From: Onchidella celtica
Lineage: Eukaryota > Mollusca > Gastropoda > Systellommatophora > Onchidiidae
DNA: 64,000 bases
Direction: 5' to 3'
Assembly (NCBI GenBank): GCA_963931925.1
Contig: OZ007570.1
Location: 32,603,295-32,667,294 of the forward strand
Shown: one piece after another, positions 39,621 to 50,790 of the stretch
Numbering within the stretch: the stretch's first letter is position 1
Layout: each line of letters starts with the position of its first letter
Position numbers and translations under genes: made by a program
Notes under the pieces: generated by a model
Seen by the model: only the letters and a program-made list of their open reading frames with translations
Databases searched by the model: none
What the model was told of the DNA's origin: nothing

Positions 39621-40399
39621 TTAGTGTGTTCGCCGAGTGTTGGTTTTCCTCTTGAATTGCAGTCGTTTGACATAAACCACATTCGCGACAGCGTTGCTAC
39701 ATACACCATTTTCTTTTTGCCCAATTTTGACATTGCTTATAGCCCTTCCGCGACCCAAGAGATTTTCTGTGGTTTTTATAAAATTTCAGCAAATTACATG
39801 GTCTATTGCAACTGCATGTTATTCAGAGACGGTAGCTTTCAGGATAAAAGTCTGCAAACGGACGAGACTGTCTGTTATGGAGGGCTTGGCACGGAACGAT
39901 CTTGAGATGAAGAGAGGGACTGGCTGGTTTCTAAGACGCAATTTTAATGTTTTGTTACCATTCGTTTCACCAGATTGCGGAGGCAGCAGGTGAGAGCCAT
40001 GGGGCGATAATTTTTAGGGTCCAAAATGGTCGTTGTTGGTTTGCAGTATGGGGGTAGTGCTAGATTTAGCTTTCCTTCAGGATAGATAAAGTGACTGATG
40101 GACTGGTGATCGGACCAAAGGATGGGTGGGTGTATGAAAGAATAGGTGAATTGATTTACAAAACTCTCTTTTAGCTGTAAGGGAAATTTGACAAACACCT
40201 GTCGTTTTATTTTATATAAAATTTGGCAGTTTGGTATCACAATTTAAAAATACCTATAACCTAAGTTACTATAGAACGTAGAGAAGTAAATAGAAATGTA
40301 CAATCCTCATTAAACATAAACTGAACTCAAATGCTTGGGTAAAGAAATGTTTTTCCATCTGAAATGACATTTACCTTTCCTTGTTTCATCAAATTTCTA

Positions 40400-40500
40400 G
40401 CCCATCCAGGAGCAATAGAATACATGTCAAAGAAAACAGAGAAAGACACAGAAGATGCTTTTTTACCATCTGTCATTCGCCCCAACGAGGCATTCTAGGT
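40400..40500 (+). pseudogene. LINE ORF2 C-terminal fragment
   Basis: The segment with TCCAGGAGCAATAGAATAC and AACAGAGAAAGACACAGAAG matches the end of the LINE frame at 42270-42370. It is a 3' fragment of a second copy. Confidence 0.55.
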
Positions 40501-40689
40501 AGATGATTGTGTGCCCATAGTTTATTATGCTACTACATGTCTTATGTCTGTTATTGAGGTTTGACATGTTCATGTACTAGTGAAATATACAGTAGTAAGC
40601 ACGAGTTAATGACTCCAGATTTGAATAGCTTTCGATAATGCGAAGAATACTGTCATTTGCATTAGCATTGCTAAACATTTTCCAAATTT

Positions 40690-42390
40690 GGGATCTCGAT
40701 CCCATTTTCTCACGTGACAAAAAGGAGGAAATCCAAAGTAAATTAAAGAAAAAGATAGAAGAATGCAGAAATCAATACAAAAATAAATTGCAGCAGCAAT
40801 TTACATCACACTAAACCAGGCATGTATGGAAATGTATGAACAAGATTGTTGGGTATTTACCAAAATGAACACCTATTGACGTACCAAATGCCAATGTAGA
40901 CCAATGTAGATGTATTGTAAATGATCTCAACGGTTTTATGCCCGTTTTGACGTTCATGATTTCTCGGCTGATATTATGTGATTTGAACTATTCTTTTTTT
41001 AATGATTTTGTCAATGAAGATTCCATTACTGTCAGTGAACAAGACCTCGTAAAACAGTTCACGTTATAATGATGGTCAACAAGAGTTGTGGGCCTGATGG
41101 TATAAAGTGTAACTGTAAGACTCTGAAAATGTGTTCACAACAGATAATACCTGTATCGAAAAAGAACAAAGTAGTAGAAATAAACCATTTAAGGCTGATT
41201 GCACTAACGTCTGTTTGTAGTGAAATGCTTGGAGAGGATTTTTTTGTCACGATATAATTTTAGAGTGTCACCAAGATCCGATTTAATTTGCGTACCGTGA
41301 GAAAAGGGCTGTGGAAGATGCCATTCTATAGTTACTTCAATACTTGACAACGTCTACAAAATCTTGGCATTCCAAAGATCTATGCCTCAATCCTTTTTCG
41401 TAGACTTTTCCAGCGTCTTCAATACCATCCAACAACATCGGTTTGTTTCAACATTGTTGGAAATCAATGCCAACAAAAATGTTGCATCCTGAGCATTAGA
41501 TTTCCTTACAAATCGACCCCAGTATGTAAGTTTGAATGTTGGACAGAGCATTTCTACATCATCAACTCTCTATACGAACACAGCAGCACCTTTACACAGT
41601 GTTTTATCACTTGTGCTCTTCACCATTTATACTATTACTAGTCAATGCAGAAGTGAGTTTAACAATATACATAATAAATTTGCAGATGACATCAGCATCC
41701 AAGGCCTTGTCACTAACTCAGTCGATGAAAAAGCTTCGATCTATATTACAGAAATGGCCAGATTTGTACAATGGTGCCTTGGTCGTTTCCTTGATTGAAT
41801 GTAAAGAAAACAAGAGATATTGTAATTGATTTTAGGACAAAAATACGACACCTTTACCACCATTAGGCGTTGTTAATGAAGAGGTTGATCTAATTGACCA
41901 TTACAAGTATCTGGATATACATATCCACCGCAATCTGATTAGCATACATCTATTTCAAATGTCAATTCAAGAACGATCCAAAGAATGTAATTTTTACTAA
42001 AATTAAGATCTTTTATTGTTGATAAAACAATGCTTTTCCTGTTCTGCAAAGCTGCCATCGAAAGCTTAATAACTTATTTTATTATAACGTGGGGAAGCAA
42101 TTCAAGAGAAAGTGACACGAATCAACTTAACAACACAGTGTTTAAGGAAATATGCCACATGACACTGACAGACACGGCATTTTTCAGTTTTAACCATCTA
42201 TACTCAAATGCGTGTGTGAAGAAATTTATGTCCATCTTAAATGACAGTCACCATCCCCAGTTTCATCTGTTTTCTAGATCATCCAAGAGCAACAGAATAA
42301 TACACATGAAAACAAACAGGGAAAGATATAGAAGATCGTTTTTGCCTTCCGCAATTCGCATGAGCCAGTTATTTTAATTAGATGTGTGCC
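40690..42390 (+). pseudogene. CR1/Rex-like LINE reverse transcriptase, decayed
   Basis: Successive plus-strand frames carry reverse transcriptase landmarks: NKSCGPDGIKCN (about 41075), IPVSKKNKVVEINHLRLIALTS (41144 on, in part), FVDFSSAFNTIQQHR (near 41400), the C-terminal ITWGSNSRESDTNQLNN (42090) and SNRIIHMKTNRERYRRSF (42290) followed by LPSAIR. At least four frameshifts or stops separate them. The C-terminal pattern fits the CR1/Rex1 group. It is non-functional. Confidence 0.75.
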
Positions 42391-42439
42391 ACTGTCAAGG
42401 TTAAAGTTATAATTGTCGTGCTGGGTCACGACTTGATTT

Positions 42440-43640
42440 TTTCACGGTCTCGTTGATTATAGCCAGCGTAAATGTCCTTGAACTGTTCTCGTGAACAGTT
42501 TGTTTTTGTAACGCTTTTTCTTAGAGATGGAAAGAAAGTGGGGCAAGATAGAATAAATGGATGGGTTAGGAGTGACAGTGCGAGTCTCGACCCCGTGACT
42601 TTGATGAACTCTAACAGGGGAAGAGAAGGGGTGAGTAAGGGAGATAGTAAATTCGTACATAAAACGTAGAAAGCACGAGGGTTTAGAGATTTTAGTAAGG
42701 GTTTTGACATGTTAATTTGACCTTGTCTGTTTCTGGTACAAGGCCGTGACCAACTTCCATGCAGAATCTATTAATACTACGAGCTGAGCTCGAAATGGAT
42801 GCACCAATCAAATCTAGGCATTTGGACGGTAATTTGCAGCTGGCCGCACAGTATATAAGCGTAGCCATTCCTATGTTTCATTACTCCATGCAGAAAATTC
42901 CATCTGTGCAGGCGTCGGCGTGATTCTGCCAGAAGAATCAGAAGACTGCTATTTTCATATCTATGTCCATTATAGACACTGAATGAGAACATATGTTCCT
43001 TCGTGATATATACCCACTGCTGTTATCTACTGTTCCCTGATTCCTTATCAGGGACCAAGTGTAAGTGTCTGTCTGTTGATTCAACAATGAACGTGGAGCT
43101 GACCTTAATTTTCCCAGTGGGACAGGATTGCCTCATGGGCTAGGAGTGCTACCGAAGAATGCAAGACAACGATGTATATTAACTTGCAACTAGATCTAGT
43201 ATGAATGTTTGGCATACACATCTGTAAATTGGAATTGATGTGTCTGGATGAGGCTGGGGATTGCCAGCCCATCCTAGAGTAGATCTAGATCTAACTTAAC
43301 TACGTCAGTTTGTATTGACGAGTTTGATCCATTATAAGCGGTAGGCACAAATAACTGAGATAACATTGTCGTCTGAGACATTAGAATATTATTTGATAGA
43401 TAGTAGGCAGACTATATCTGAGAGATAGATAAGTAATACTTAAATTGTGAGTGAGTCAGAATGATATAATCTTTTAGGAATCTAGAGGAGACTTCTAGTG
43501 ACATATTATTGAATTTTCATTTGATGCTGCTGATGTTGTCTTTTTAGTATGTAAAAGCTAGACGAAATTGTTAGGGAATATAAAGTAAATAAATTTGTGG
43601 CCCTGCAGGTCTGTTGATAAAACCATTCAGATTGTTATTA
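42440..43640 (+). repeat. LINE-associated direct repeat, copy 2
   Basis: Counterpart of 38725-39620 as described there. It starts about 50 bases after the LINE frame ends, so two LINE copies may stand head to tail. Confidence 0.5.
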
Positions 43641-43699
43641 GTATGTGGCATGGTATGAAAGAGTAATTCCTAAATACCTCTCGATTTTTAAATGCAGTC

Positions 43700-43898
43700 G
43701 TAACACCTATAATTCCTTAATACCAGACCCGTAACAGCCACATTTCACTAAAGTTCTTGACCATGTCACTTCATGTATGCCTGTTATTCATTTATTGAGT
43801 TTGTTTATATGTACCACATGTGTGCTGTTAAACGCTATGTGAAAGAGAATTTTCCTTATGGGATAATAAATTGATTCTTATCTTATCTTATCCAGGTT
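43700..43898 (+). repeat. LINE 3' end with TTATC tail
   Basis: The segment ends TGGGATAATAAATTGATTCT plus (TTATC)n, a typical short-unit tail of CR1/Rex-like LINEs. It marks the junction with the minus arm of the inverted duplication. Confidence 0.6.
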
Positions 43899-44555
43899 GC
43901 AGATTATAAAGCCATAGCGATTGTGGGTGTAGGGAATTAGGATGGGAAATTGGGGTCGTAAATTTACGAACTTCCCAGTTCTGTGACTTTGACACCGTTG
44001 ATGTGGCTTCTGTGTGCTGTGAGTCAGTATGCAATGTTTTGTTTTGTTTTTTATTTGGGGATCTTAAATAGTATGCTGTAGATTAAGACCGTAATTATTG
44101 TGTATTCAGTGCACAACATTTAAGTAAAAACTCTAAAACAGTTGAATATTTCCGAGGGACACTAAATCAATATCACTTTGTTTCAGCAGTTCTTGATAAA
44201 ATTTAATCTACTGTCGTTGATCTTTTTAATTTGGGGAGGATTGCTGTCCTTGGCATTTACACCACACTCTTCATGCTACTTTTAATTGTTCTTGTTAAAT
44301 CTGATCTACTAAGAGGCCCAACAATCCTCTTTTTATTCTCTTCTTTTTATGAATTTGATAAGCTAAAGCTCTTTCTGCTAACAAAACTGTAGTTTTTTAA
44401 GCCATTGAACTGACTCATTATCTGCATAAACTAAAGGAGGTATCATTCAAGGTGAACAGGTGCAATTTAGACAAAGATCATGGTAGCAGGGTGCCAAATA
44501 AATTATTATTATAAGACACGTACAGACATTAAACCTATTGCCTATTAATGATTAT

Positions 44556-44705
44556 CATAAGATAAGATAAGATAAGATAAATTTTATTCGTCCTTGTACA
44601 AGGAAATTTGTTTTGAACATTGAATACATAACAATACATTTACAGAATCAGAAAGTATGATATATAGCGCGCACACACACATATATACACACACACTAAT
44701 AAATA
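44556..44705 (-). mobile_element. truncated LINE 3' end
   Basis: On the minus strand it ends in CAAGGACGAATAAAATT followed by (TTATC)n. It interrupts arm homology: the sequence on both sides matches 34560-34770 of the plus arm. Confidence 0.65.
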
Positions 44706-45014
44706 AACTCCAAAGCTTCAGTCATCTGTTTGGACATAACTGTTTTGGGCGGCACGTCGTTTCGCGCCACAAGGCTACATGGTAAGGACTTAAAAATGAA
44801 ATAATAATATGGCTCACGGCTTATGCCTTGCTCTTTCCATCACTTGTAACTTACAATCTCTTGTTTGAATGATAACGTTTATTTAAATTGTGCCTGCCTG
44901 GCAGCAACCACTGCCTGTATTCATACTGCAAACGCTGAATGAACATTTATACTGTTTTTTGTGTGGTTACATAAATTGAGTGGATGGAAAATGTGATTTT
45001 AGTTTGAGCTTAAG

Positions 45015-45125
45015 TTTGAGTTTGTAGAACGCACGTCAACACGATAACGGCCATATTGTGTTAGAAAGAAGCAAGACAACAGACAACACACAGAAGTATG
45101 TAGGAAAGAAAGAGGCCCCGCCAAT
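45015..45125 (-). repeat. dispersed repeat, copy 5
   Basis: Contains CACGATAACGGCCATATTGT on the plus strand, so the repeat reads on the minus strand. It is the homologue of 34300-34412. Confidence 0.7.
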
Positions 45126-46654
45126 GCACTCACCAGCCAACCGCCATGAATTTATGAAATACGCATTTAGATCTATGCAAAAAAGGCCTTTGTTTTATTT
45201 TTCACACAATTTAACGGCCCGATGTTGAAGTAGAAAAAAAAAAGTAAAGTAATATACATGATGCAGATACCAAAGTGTCATCCTTCGGGTGCAGGCGACT
45301 ATGGCAATTCACATCCATGAGAAAACAAAAGTTAATTTGGAGTATTAAATTGGTTCGGTACATTCGTTTCTTTTACAAATGAAAATGGCCGGATAATTCA
45401 TTCAATTTTTCAAGCATTGCTCGTTTAAAGACGATTCAAAAAGATCTTTTTTGGAAATGTTATTATCCCTGCTCAGTTTTTAATTTTTGTTCTTTTTCAC
45501 CTGACACTTTTTTTTCCAAGTTTAACCATATTGTGACCAATTCGTTGATTTGTGACGGGAACTAGGTCATACAGTGCATAGGCTATGTGTGATGGCAAGC
45601 AAAATGGCAGGAAAGACCGCATGTGCAGTCGTTTTCTGGGCCCCGCTTGTTAAATCTGAAAAAGTAAAATAGACGATGGGTTTTTGACAAAGAATAAGAT
45701 TATGGAGCAATTCTAGTCTTGGAGCGTACTGAGTCACGAGTGTTTTGTCTCTGTTTTAGTGTGAGATGTAGACTATGGAGACAAATGGGACCTCACACAC
45801 TAGTGACACTGAAATAATGTCTCATTAGGTGACTCAAGGGAAGTGTAAATCAGAATCCAAACCAACTCAAAATTAGCTTAACATTGTGATCTCAAAAGCT
45901 TTACGGTTCACTTTTCTAATACAGACAAACTTATGCGGAAATACGCCCTTTGACAATTGTCATGCTTATTTACTCCACATGTGTATGCTGTGAACTATAA
46001 ATATAATAATGGTTTGGATTGGCCCAAACTTGATAATTCTATAAAGTTAATAAAGAGATGTCTTCATCCATGAACATTCTACAGGCATAAAAGTAATTCC
46101 CATGACGTGACTGACAAAGTTCATTGACATTCAACAGGCATGGCCAGTGCAAAGTAAGACTTAAGGTCTAAAATGACAGTGAAGTGTCACAGGAATTGGG
46201 CTACAAACATCAATAACCGGGTTATGTCCTACACTTAACCTGTTGTAAAGGACAGACACAAAGACACTCTAGGCTTAATTGTTTTACCTATTGTTGTTTC
46301 ATTCGTTGTGCCTGAAAAGGTGGAAGAAAAAAAAATATACTCTAAAATATAATCTTGTCATTGGCTTGAGTTTGACTTTTACCACATGTTTACCACCCCT
46401 GGAATTTTCACCGTCTATTTGGGTAGTTTATTTATGTTTGGTGTTAAGAGCTTCTTAATTTCACAAATAGAAATCAACAGTTCCGTATACACTGTTTCAT
46501 GTTGGTAAATGTTCAAAAGTAATTTTCATGGATCTGAAAAGAGTTTGTAAATGAGTATAAAAGTTTTTACATCAAGTTTTCTTAGTCTTTCTCAGAAAGG
46601 ACAGGATGCACTCCGGGTCCATGTCAGAAAATAACTTTTGCATTGATGGGCAGG

Positions 46655-46700
46655 CATAGTGCCATCTACGGATACACATGAAACCTGCACATTCAATAAA
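46655..46700 (-). other. empty site for the Gmr1-like element
   Basis: On the minus strand TGAATGTGCAGG is followed by ATGTGTATCCGTAGATGGCA in two pieces. The plus arm has the same flanks on either side of the LTR element at 21620-30023. About 10-15 bases at the junction differ, so it supports absence of the element but does not define the break exactly. Confidence 0.7.
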
Positions 46701-47260
46701 AAAAAAAAAGTAATATTGGAGTTTTCATTAAAAAAAAAAAAAAAAGTATAGTGACTGGACAGTGAATCAGTGGGGGTAATAAAGCGTCCTGGTAGGGAAT
46801 TTGATGTCAGATTCAGTTTCACGTTAATTGCATGAATTTTCAGCGTTAAAGATAGAGGCTTTTGAGTACAGGCTGATGCGTTCTGTCTCTACTTTCAGTG
46901 GTCCTCTATGCCCCGGTAGGCGATTCCGCTTTTGTTGGGCGTGCGTGTGTAGGATCTTGCGGAAATTTCACCCCCCCCCCACCCCGGCTCATTTTGGAGC
47001 TGATTCCACTTATATCTTAATAAACATACAAGTTCAAATGATCAACCTCCCTTTTTTTTCCCCCGAAAACATACAGTTGGGAGAAAAAGAGCTGGTGACA
47101 AAGCAAATAATTCAAGGTCTTAAAATAATAAATGGGCGTTTCTTTTTTTTTTTTTTTTATGGAGCTGGCCTGTTTTATCATTAATTGCATGTTTGTTTTC
47201 TTTCTTTGGCACGTCTGGTAAGTATTTCTTGACCAATATATACATTTTTTGTTTCGTTGT

Positions 47261-47325
47261 TTAGGCAGCCATTGAGGTGATTTTACAAAATAGTGTCTTG
47301 ACAAGATACATGTACTGTATAATTT
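47261..47325 (-). CDS. CAP paralogue exon 6, tentative
   Basis: Acceptor CTTCCTTCAG. The frame reads KIIQYMYLVKTLFCKITSMAA in two parts and stops at TAA 47261-47263. It is shorter than in the plus-strand gene by an indel. Confidence 0.45.
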
Positions 47326-50300
47326 CTGAAGGAAGCCGAAAGTCATATTTTGTACTATCTGTTTTGTCAGGTTACATAACTTTAATATTCTCTGTTACAT
47401 TTGCTTTCGTCACCAACGGCGTAGAGCTTTGTCATCTTATTTTGGAGAACAACAAATCGCTTATCAGGTACTTAGGTACTACTTAGTACTTTTTGATGTT
47501 AAATTCCCCATTTTCAATCTCTAAGCATAGGTACACTGTTACTTATTTACTACAAATGCATGTTACTTACTACACCACAAGTACAGTGTTACTTACTACA
47601 CAGACCGTCAAAACAGAAATTTCTCCAGTTTCCTTCACAACCAGAACAAGGAACTCCATCTTTCCACGACGGCATTTCTGATGACGGCTGGATGAATGTT
47701 CTGATGAAATGTGCAAATGAAGTATGAGTTTAAGTTAGGAGAAAGCACGTTGACACGATAACGGCTATACTGTGCTAGGAAGAAGGAAGACGAGGACAAA
47801 ATATAGCAGAACGGCAGGACAGAAGAACACCCTGCAAGAATCGTCCGTCAGTCACCGCGTAGAAATGGAAGGGTCAATATCAGACAAGGGTGGAGGCAAA
47901 CAGATACACTAGCAAACAACTTGATATTCACAAGTTAAACAGTCCTGTATATCAACCTGAAATCTATTTTCATCTATTATATAAAACTAGCTGAGTTCCC
48001 GGCCCTGCCCGGGATAAATCGATTTATTAGTGTCATTTCTGGGTGGTTATTATGGACCTGCTTCATTTTGCCTGTTCCTTTAGCTTTATTTTATTTTTGT
48101 TTGTTTGTTTTTGGATACGTTTTATTGCTCTCCCTTTGCGCGTTGACGTCCTGCGCATCTCGCCAGCAATCCAGCATCCGTCAAAATAAATGGCTCTGAT
48201 TTGCGCACGGGTTAGTTTGTTTGCACATCGCAAGAAGTTATAACGTCATGTGTTAATGGAAAAGAAATATCTATTATTAATATTTTCCTAGGCATATTGA
48301 AAACACAAACCTGTCCTTTAGGCCCTGCTGCGTCAATCTCCCAATTCCAGACCCTTTCTTTTTCATAGTCTAGGCACATTGAGGACACACAAAGTTTCAT
48401 ACTTCATAGACGAATCCTCAATCTCATCATTCAAACTTCAAACTAGTCCTAACCGGAAGTTGTTTTGTGAGTGTGATACAGATACCGGAACCAATCTCAA
48501 TTACGTACATTTGCCGAAAAAATAGACCCGAACGCCAATGTGTCGCAAACTAGAAACTAACACAAACGTTCTGCGAGTTATTAATTATTTTTTTATTTTC
48601 CGTGCCGGCGACACGACGACAGTCTTTACTAAGGGCTGTATAAAATCTGAGGGCCACCGAGTCAGCATTAACAGAGTAGCGAAAGGCGCGCTGCAATTGT
48701 CGTAAGGTTTCACTTTTATTAGTATAGATTACTAGAAAACCACTTTGTTGCTAATGGGCATGAACATTGCTGAACACGTCTTTTCTCAAATTTTTATTTG
48801 GCAGGATAAAATGAATTAAGGTTGCGGACCATACAAGCTATGGCAGAGCGTACAGTTAGGCCCGACATGGGAATAATCCACAAAATGCGGAAACGGTTAA
48901 ACCCTTAACACACGAGAGGTTTAGGCGACATAATACGACGGGGACACCACGATGGGTGCATTCAGTGAACAAATTCTCATTGCGTACTGAATCTTGCCAT
49001 GAAGTCATGGAATTATTCTCCTCTCATTTTACTCTGCGTTGCAAACTTGATTTTTCATACCGTACTACAAAGCGATTTAATCCATCTTAATGGGTTTCAT
49101 ACCAGCATGCCCATAATATACTGCTGCAATGAATTTGTTATCAGTCTGACAAACATTTCTCTTCCCACGCTTCCAAGACTGTAAACCTAAAGCCAAAGAT
49201 TTGATAAAACATTATTAAGAACACCGGCTGGCACAGAATATTTTCCACACCTAAGCTCTATCCTCTATCATTCTCCACTTTGTTGGTCATTGGTGGGAGC
49301 TACGGGAACCTGGTCCTTTTCTCCTATCATTCTGTTACATTCTGTCTGTCGTCTTCCTTTCTCCTTGCACAATATGACCGTTACCTGCTATCTCCCGATT
49401 GAAAGCCAAAACTCAAAACTCCAGTTTTTAAGATAAACAATTCTTGTCGTGACCCCCCCCCCCCGCCCCCCCCCCACTGATCTCCCAAAGTAGGGACGTC
49501 TGTCTCTCACGTTCTCTCTATCTATATCTTGGCGTCAACCTAATAGAAAACAAAAGAAGGAAAAGGAAAAAGCAGTGCCATGGGGAGCCCTTTTGTAGGC
49601 TAGGAGAGAAAGAAAGGAAGAAAGACCGAAGGAACGAAGGTCACATCAAGGACGACGACAAAGACAACATTGTAGGGGGAGCCCTTTTGTGGGCAAAGAA
49701 AGCCTAGAGGACAACAGAAACAACAACACCTAAACACGTGCAAGCTAAACAGAAACAGGAAAAAGAGATGTGCATATTTTATGTCAAGGTCAGTGATCCT
49801 CCATAAACACAGACTTGAACAGAGGCTTTCAATCTGAGCATTTACAGCAATAAAACGTTTGGATACATTTTGCTTATGGATACATCATTTATCTCAATAT
49901 AATTTAAGTCTACTTACCCTGAGGCATAATTACAGATGAAGATTGTCCCACGCTTGGTGGTCCTTTCAAGAGAACACTGATCTTTTTCTGAGACGGCGCA
50001 TCCTACCATGTAACTCTCAGACCAGGCTAGCTATGGCAGGGACAGGGAAAAATAAGGAACATATATTTTATATGAAAAATTTATTATTCTTGGGAAATCA
50101 AACTCAAGCGATGAATCAAAATTATCTAAGACAGTTCGTTAAGTAAAAAGTGCAAGCAAGAGGTGGTTGTTGGTGTACTGGCTTGTATTTCTGGCCACTG
50201 TGCAGATTATAATTAACTCACATCTTGATGTAAAACGAGATATGATATTGTTAATGATGACACATTTAAAAGTATCTTAGCTTTCCATTTTCATCCAGTT

Positions 50301-50778
50301 TCTCCTAGCCTGATGAAGGTTCTGAATGACCAAAAGCAGGAGCAGCTTATTTTAGGTTGGTAATTTGAGAATGTATTGTGTATGTTGTTTTGATTTGTTC
50401 GTTTCAAACGTGGGACTATGACCTGGAGAAAGCACGTCCACTCGATAACGACCTTATTGTGTTAGGAAGAGGCAAGACGATAAACTGAGCATAGCAGAAT
50501 GATAGAGTAGAAATATGTAAGGATTTTCTTCCAAATACTTTTTACGAACTTTCCTGCCAGTGTATAGATGTCACTCTAGTCACAGAAAAATCTGCACTGG
50601 AGGGTATCGTAGTCAAAATATTTTTTTTCCAAAGAATTGTTATGAATTTTTCCTACCTGTTTGAAGTTCAAACAGGTTTTCGGGCAATAAAACTTGGACT
50701 CATCCTTACGGTCTCTATTGTTGCCTTCATTATACCAGGTTTCCACCGCACGGTTTATGTCAATTCTGAGGCGAGAAT
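47261..50778 (-). CDS. CAP paralogue, exons 3-6 (5' exons not found)
   Basis: Minus-strand exons 50657-50778, 49918-50030, 47597-47700 and 47261-47325 join in frame with the same phases (1, 0, 2, 1) as the plus-strand gene. They encode an ETWYNEG helix with CPKTCLNFKQ, LAWSESYMVGCAV, FICNYASG, GVPCSGCEGNWRNFC with FDGLC, and a tail starting KIIQYMY. Exons 1 and 2 were not seen up to the right edge; they may be lost or displaced by the insertions after 50790. The conserved CGHFTQ box of CAP proteins is CLNFKQ here, so the cavity His is gone. Splice sites are intact and no stop is seen before the last exon, so it may still be expressed if a 5' part exists. Confidence 0.75.
47597..47700 (-). CDS. 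CAP paralogue exon 5
   Basis: Acceptor CATTTCATCAG and donor GTA/GTAAGT. The second half (CSGCEGNWRNFCFDGLC) is close to the plus-strand copy, the first half is not. It is 9 bases longer. Confidence 0.8.
47735..47835 (-). repeat. dispersed repeat, copy 6
   Basis: Contains GAGAAAGCACGTTGACACGA and TAACGGCTATACTGTGCTAG on the plus strand. It is the homologue of 20480-20563. Confidence 0.75.
47972..48729. mobile_element. small insertion with ATCTAT inverted ends in the CAP paralogue intron
   Basis: The ends ATCTATTATATAAAACTAG and, inverted, ATCTATACTAATAAAAGTG are similar. The plus arm at 20290-20335 continues across the site without it. Just inside the left end is AGCTGAGTTCCCGGC, a motif that recurs in degraded form at 4620-4640 and 14060, so the family is repetitive. 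There is no coding region; its exact borders are uncertain by about 10 bases. Confidence 0.55.
48761..48775 (-). other. empty target site for the transposon at 16176-20267
   Basis: The minus strand reads GTTCAGCAATGTTCA. The occupied arm has TTCAGTA before the element and AGTAATATTCATGC after it. Removing the element and one AGTA leaves a sequence equal to the empty site except for two substitutions nearby. Homology continues on both sides. Confidence 0.88.
48776..49299. other. intron of the CAP paralogue, no gene
   Basis: No coding sequence. The first about 120 bases align with 16055-16175. Confidence 0.5.
49300..49400 (+). repeat. dispersed repeat, copy 7
   Basis: Contains CTTGCACAATATGACCGTTA and is preceded by the CATTCTGTTACATTCTGTCT leader also seen at 20490. 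Orientation is opposite to copies 6 and 8. Confidence 0.6.
49401..49917. other. intron of the CAP paralogue, no gene
   Basis: Holds a poly-C tract near 49451-49475. A segment at 49540-49830 (GGGGAGCCCTTTTGTAGGC repeated as GGGGAGCCCTTTTGTGGGC) resembles the sequence near 15870-16030 in inverted orientation. I see no gene. Confidence 0.45.
49918..50030 (-). CDS. CAP paralogue exon 4
   Basis: Acceptor CCTGCCATAG and donor AGG/GTAAGT. It encodes LAWSESYMVGCAVSEKD, CSLERTTKRG and TIFICNYAS. It is 18 bases longer than the plus-strand exon, in whole codons. Confidence 0.85.
50420..50505 (-). repeat. dispersed repeat, copy 8
   Basis: Contains GGAGAAAGCACGTCCACTCG and ATAACGACCTTATTGTGTTA. It is the homologue of 15025-15103. 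Confidence 0.7.
50657..50778 (-). CDS. CAP paralogue exon 3
   Basis: Acceptor GTCATTTCAG and donor CAG/GTAGGA. It encodes SRLRIDINRAVETWYNEG, DRKDESKFYC and PKTCLNFKQ. It is 21 bases longer than its plus-strand counterpart, while the flanking intron aligns well. Confidence 0.85.
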
Positions 50779-50790
50779 CTGAAATGACCA

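Larger units (their letters stand above)
43905..50790 (-). repeat. minus arm of the inverted segmental duplication
   Basis: Reverse complement of stretches of 14777-35345, with the same gene order read from right to left: CAP exon 3, exon 4, exon 5, exon 6, 3' flank, then non-coding DNA. It lacks the large transposons found in the other arm and has its own insertions at 44556-44705 and 47972-48729. Confidence 0.92.

Noticed and set aside
46828..47184. 118-codon plus-strand open frame
   Set aside because: It lies antisense to the 3' flank of the CAP paralogue, spans homopolymers and is not conserved in the other arm.
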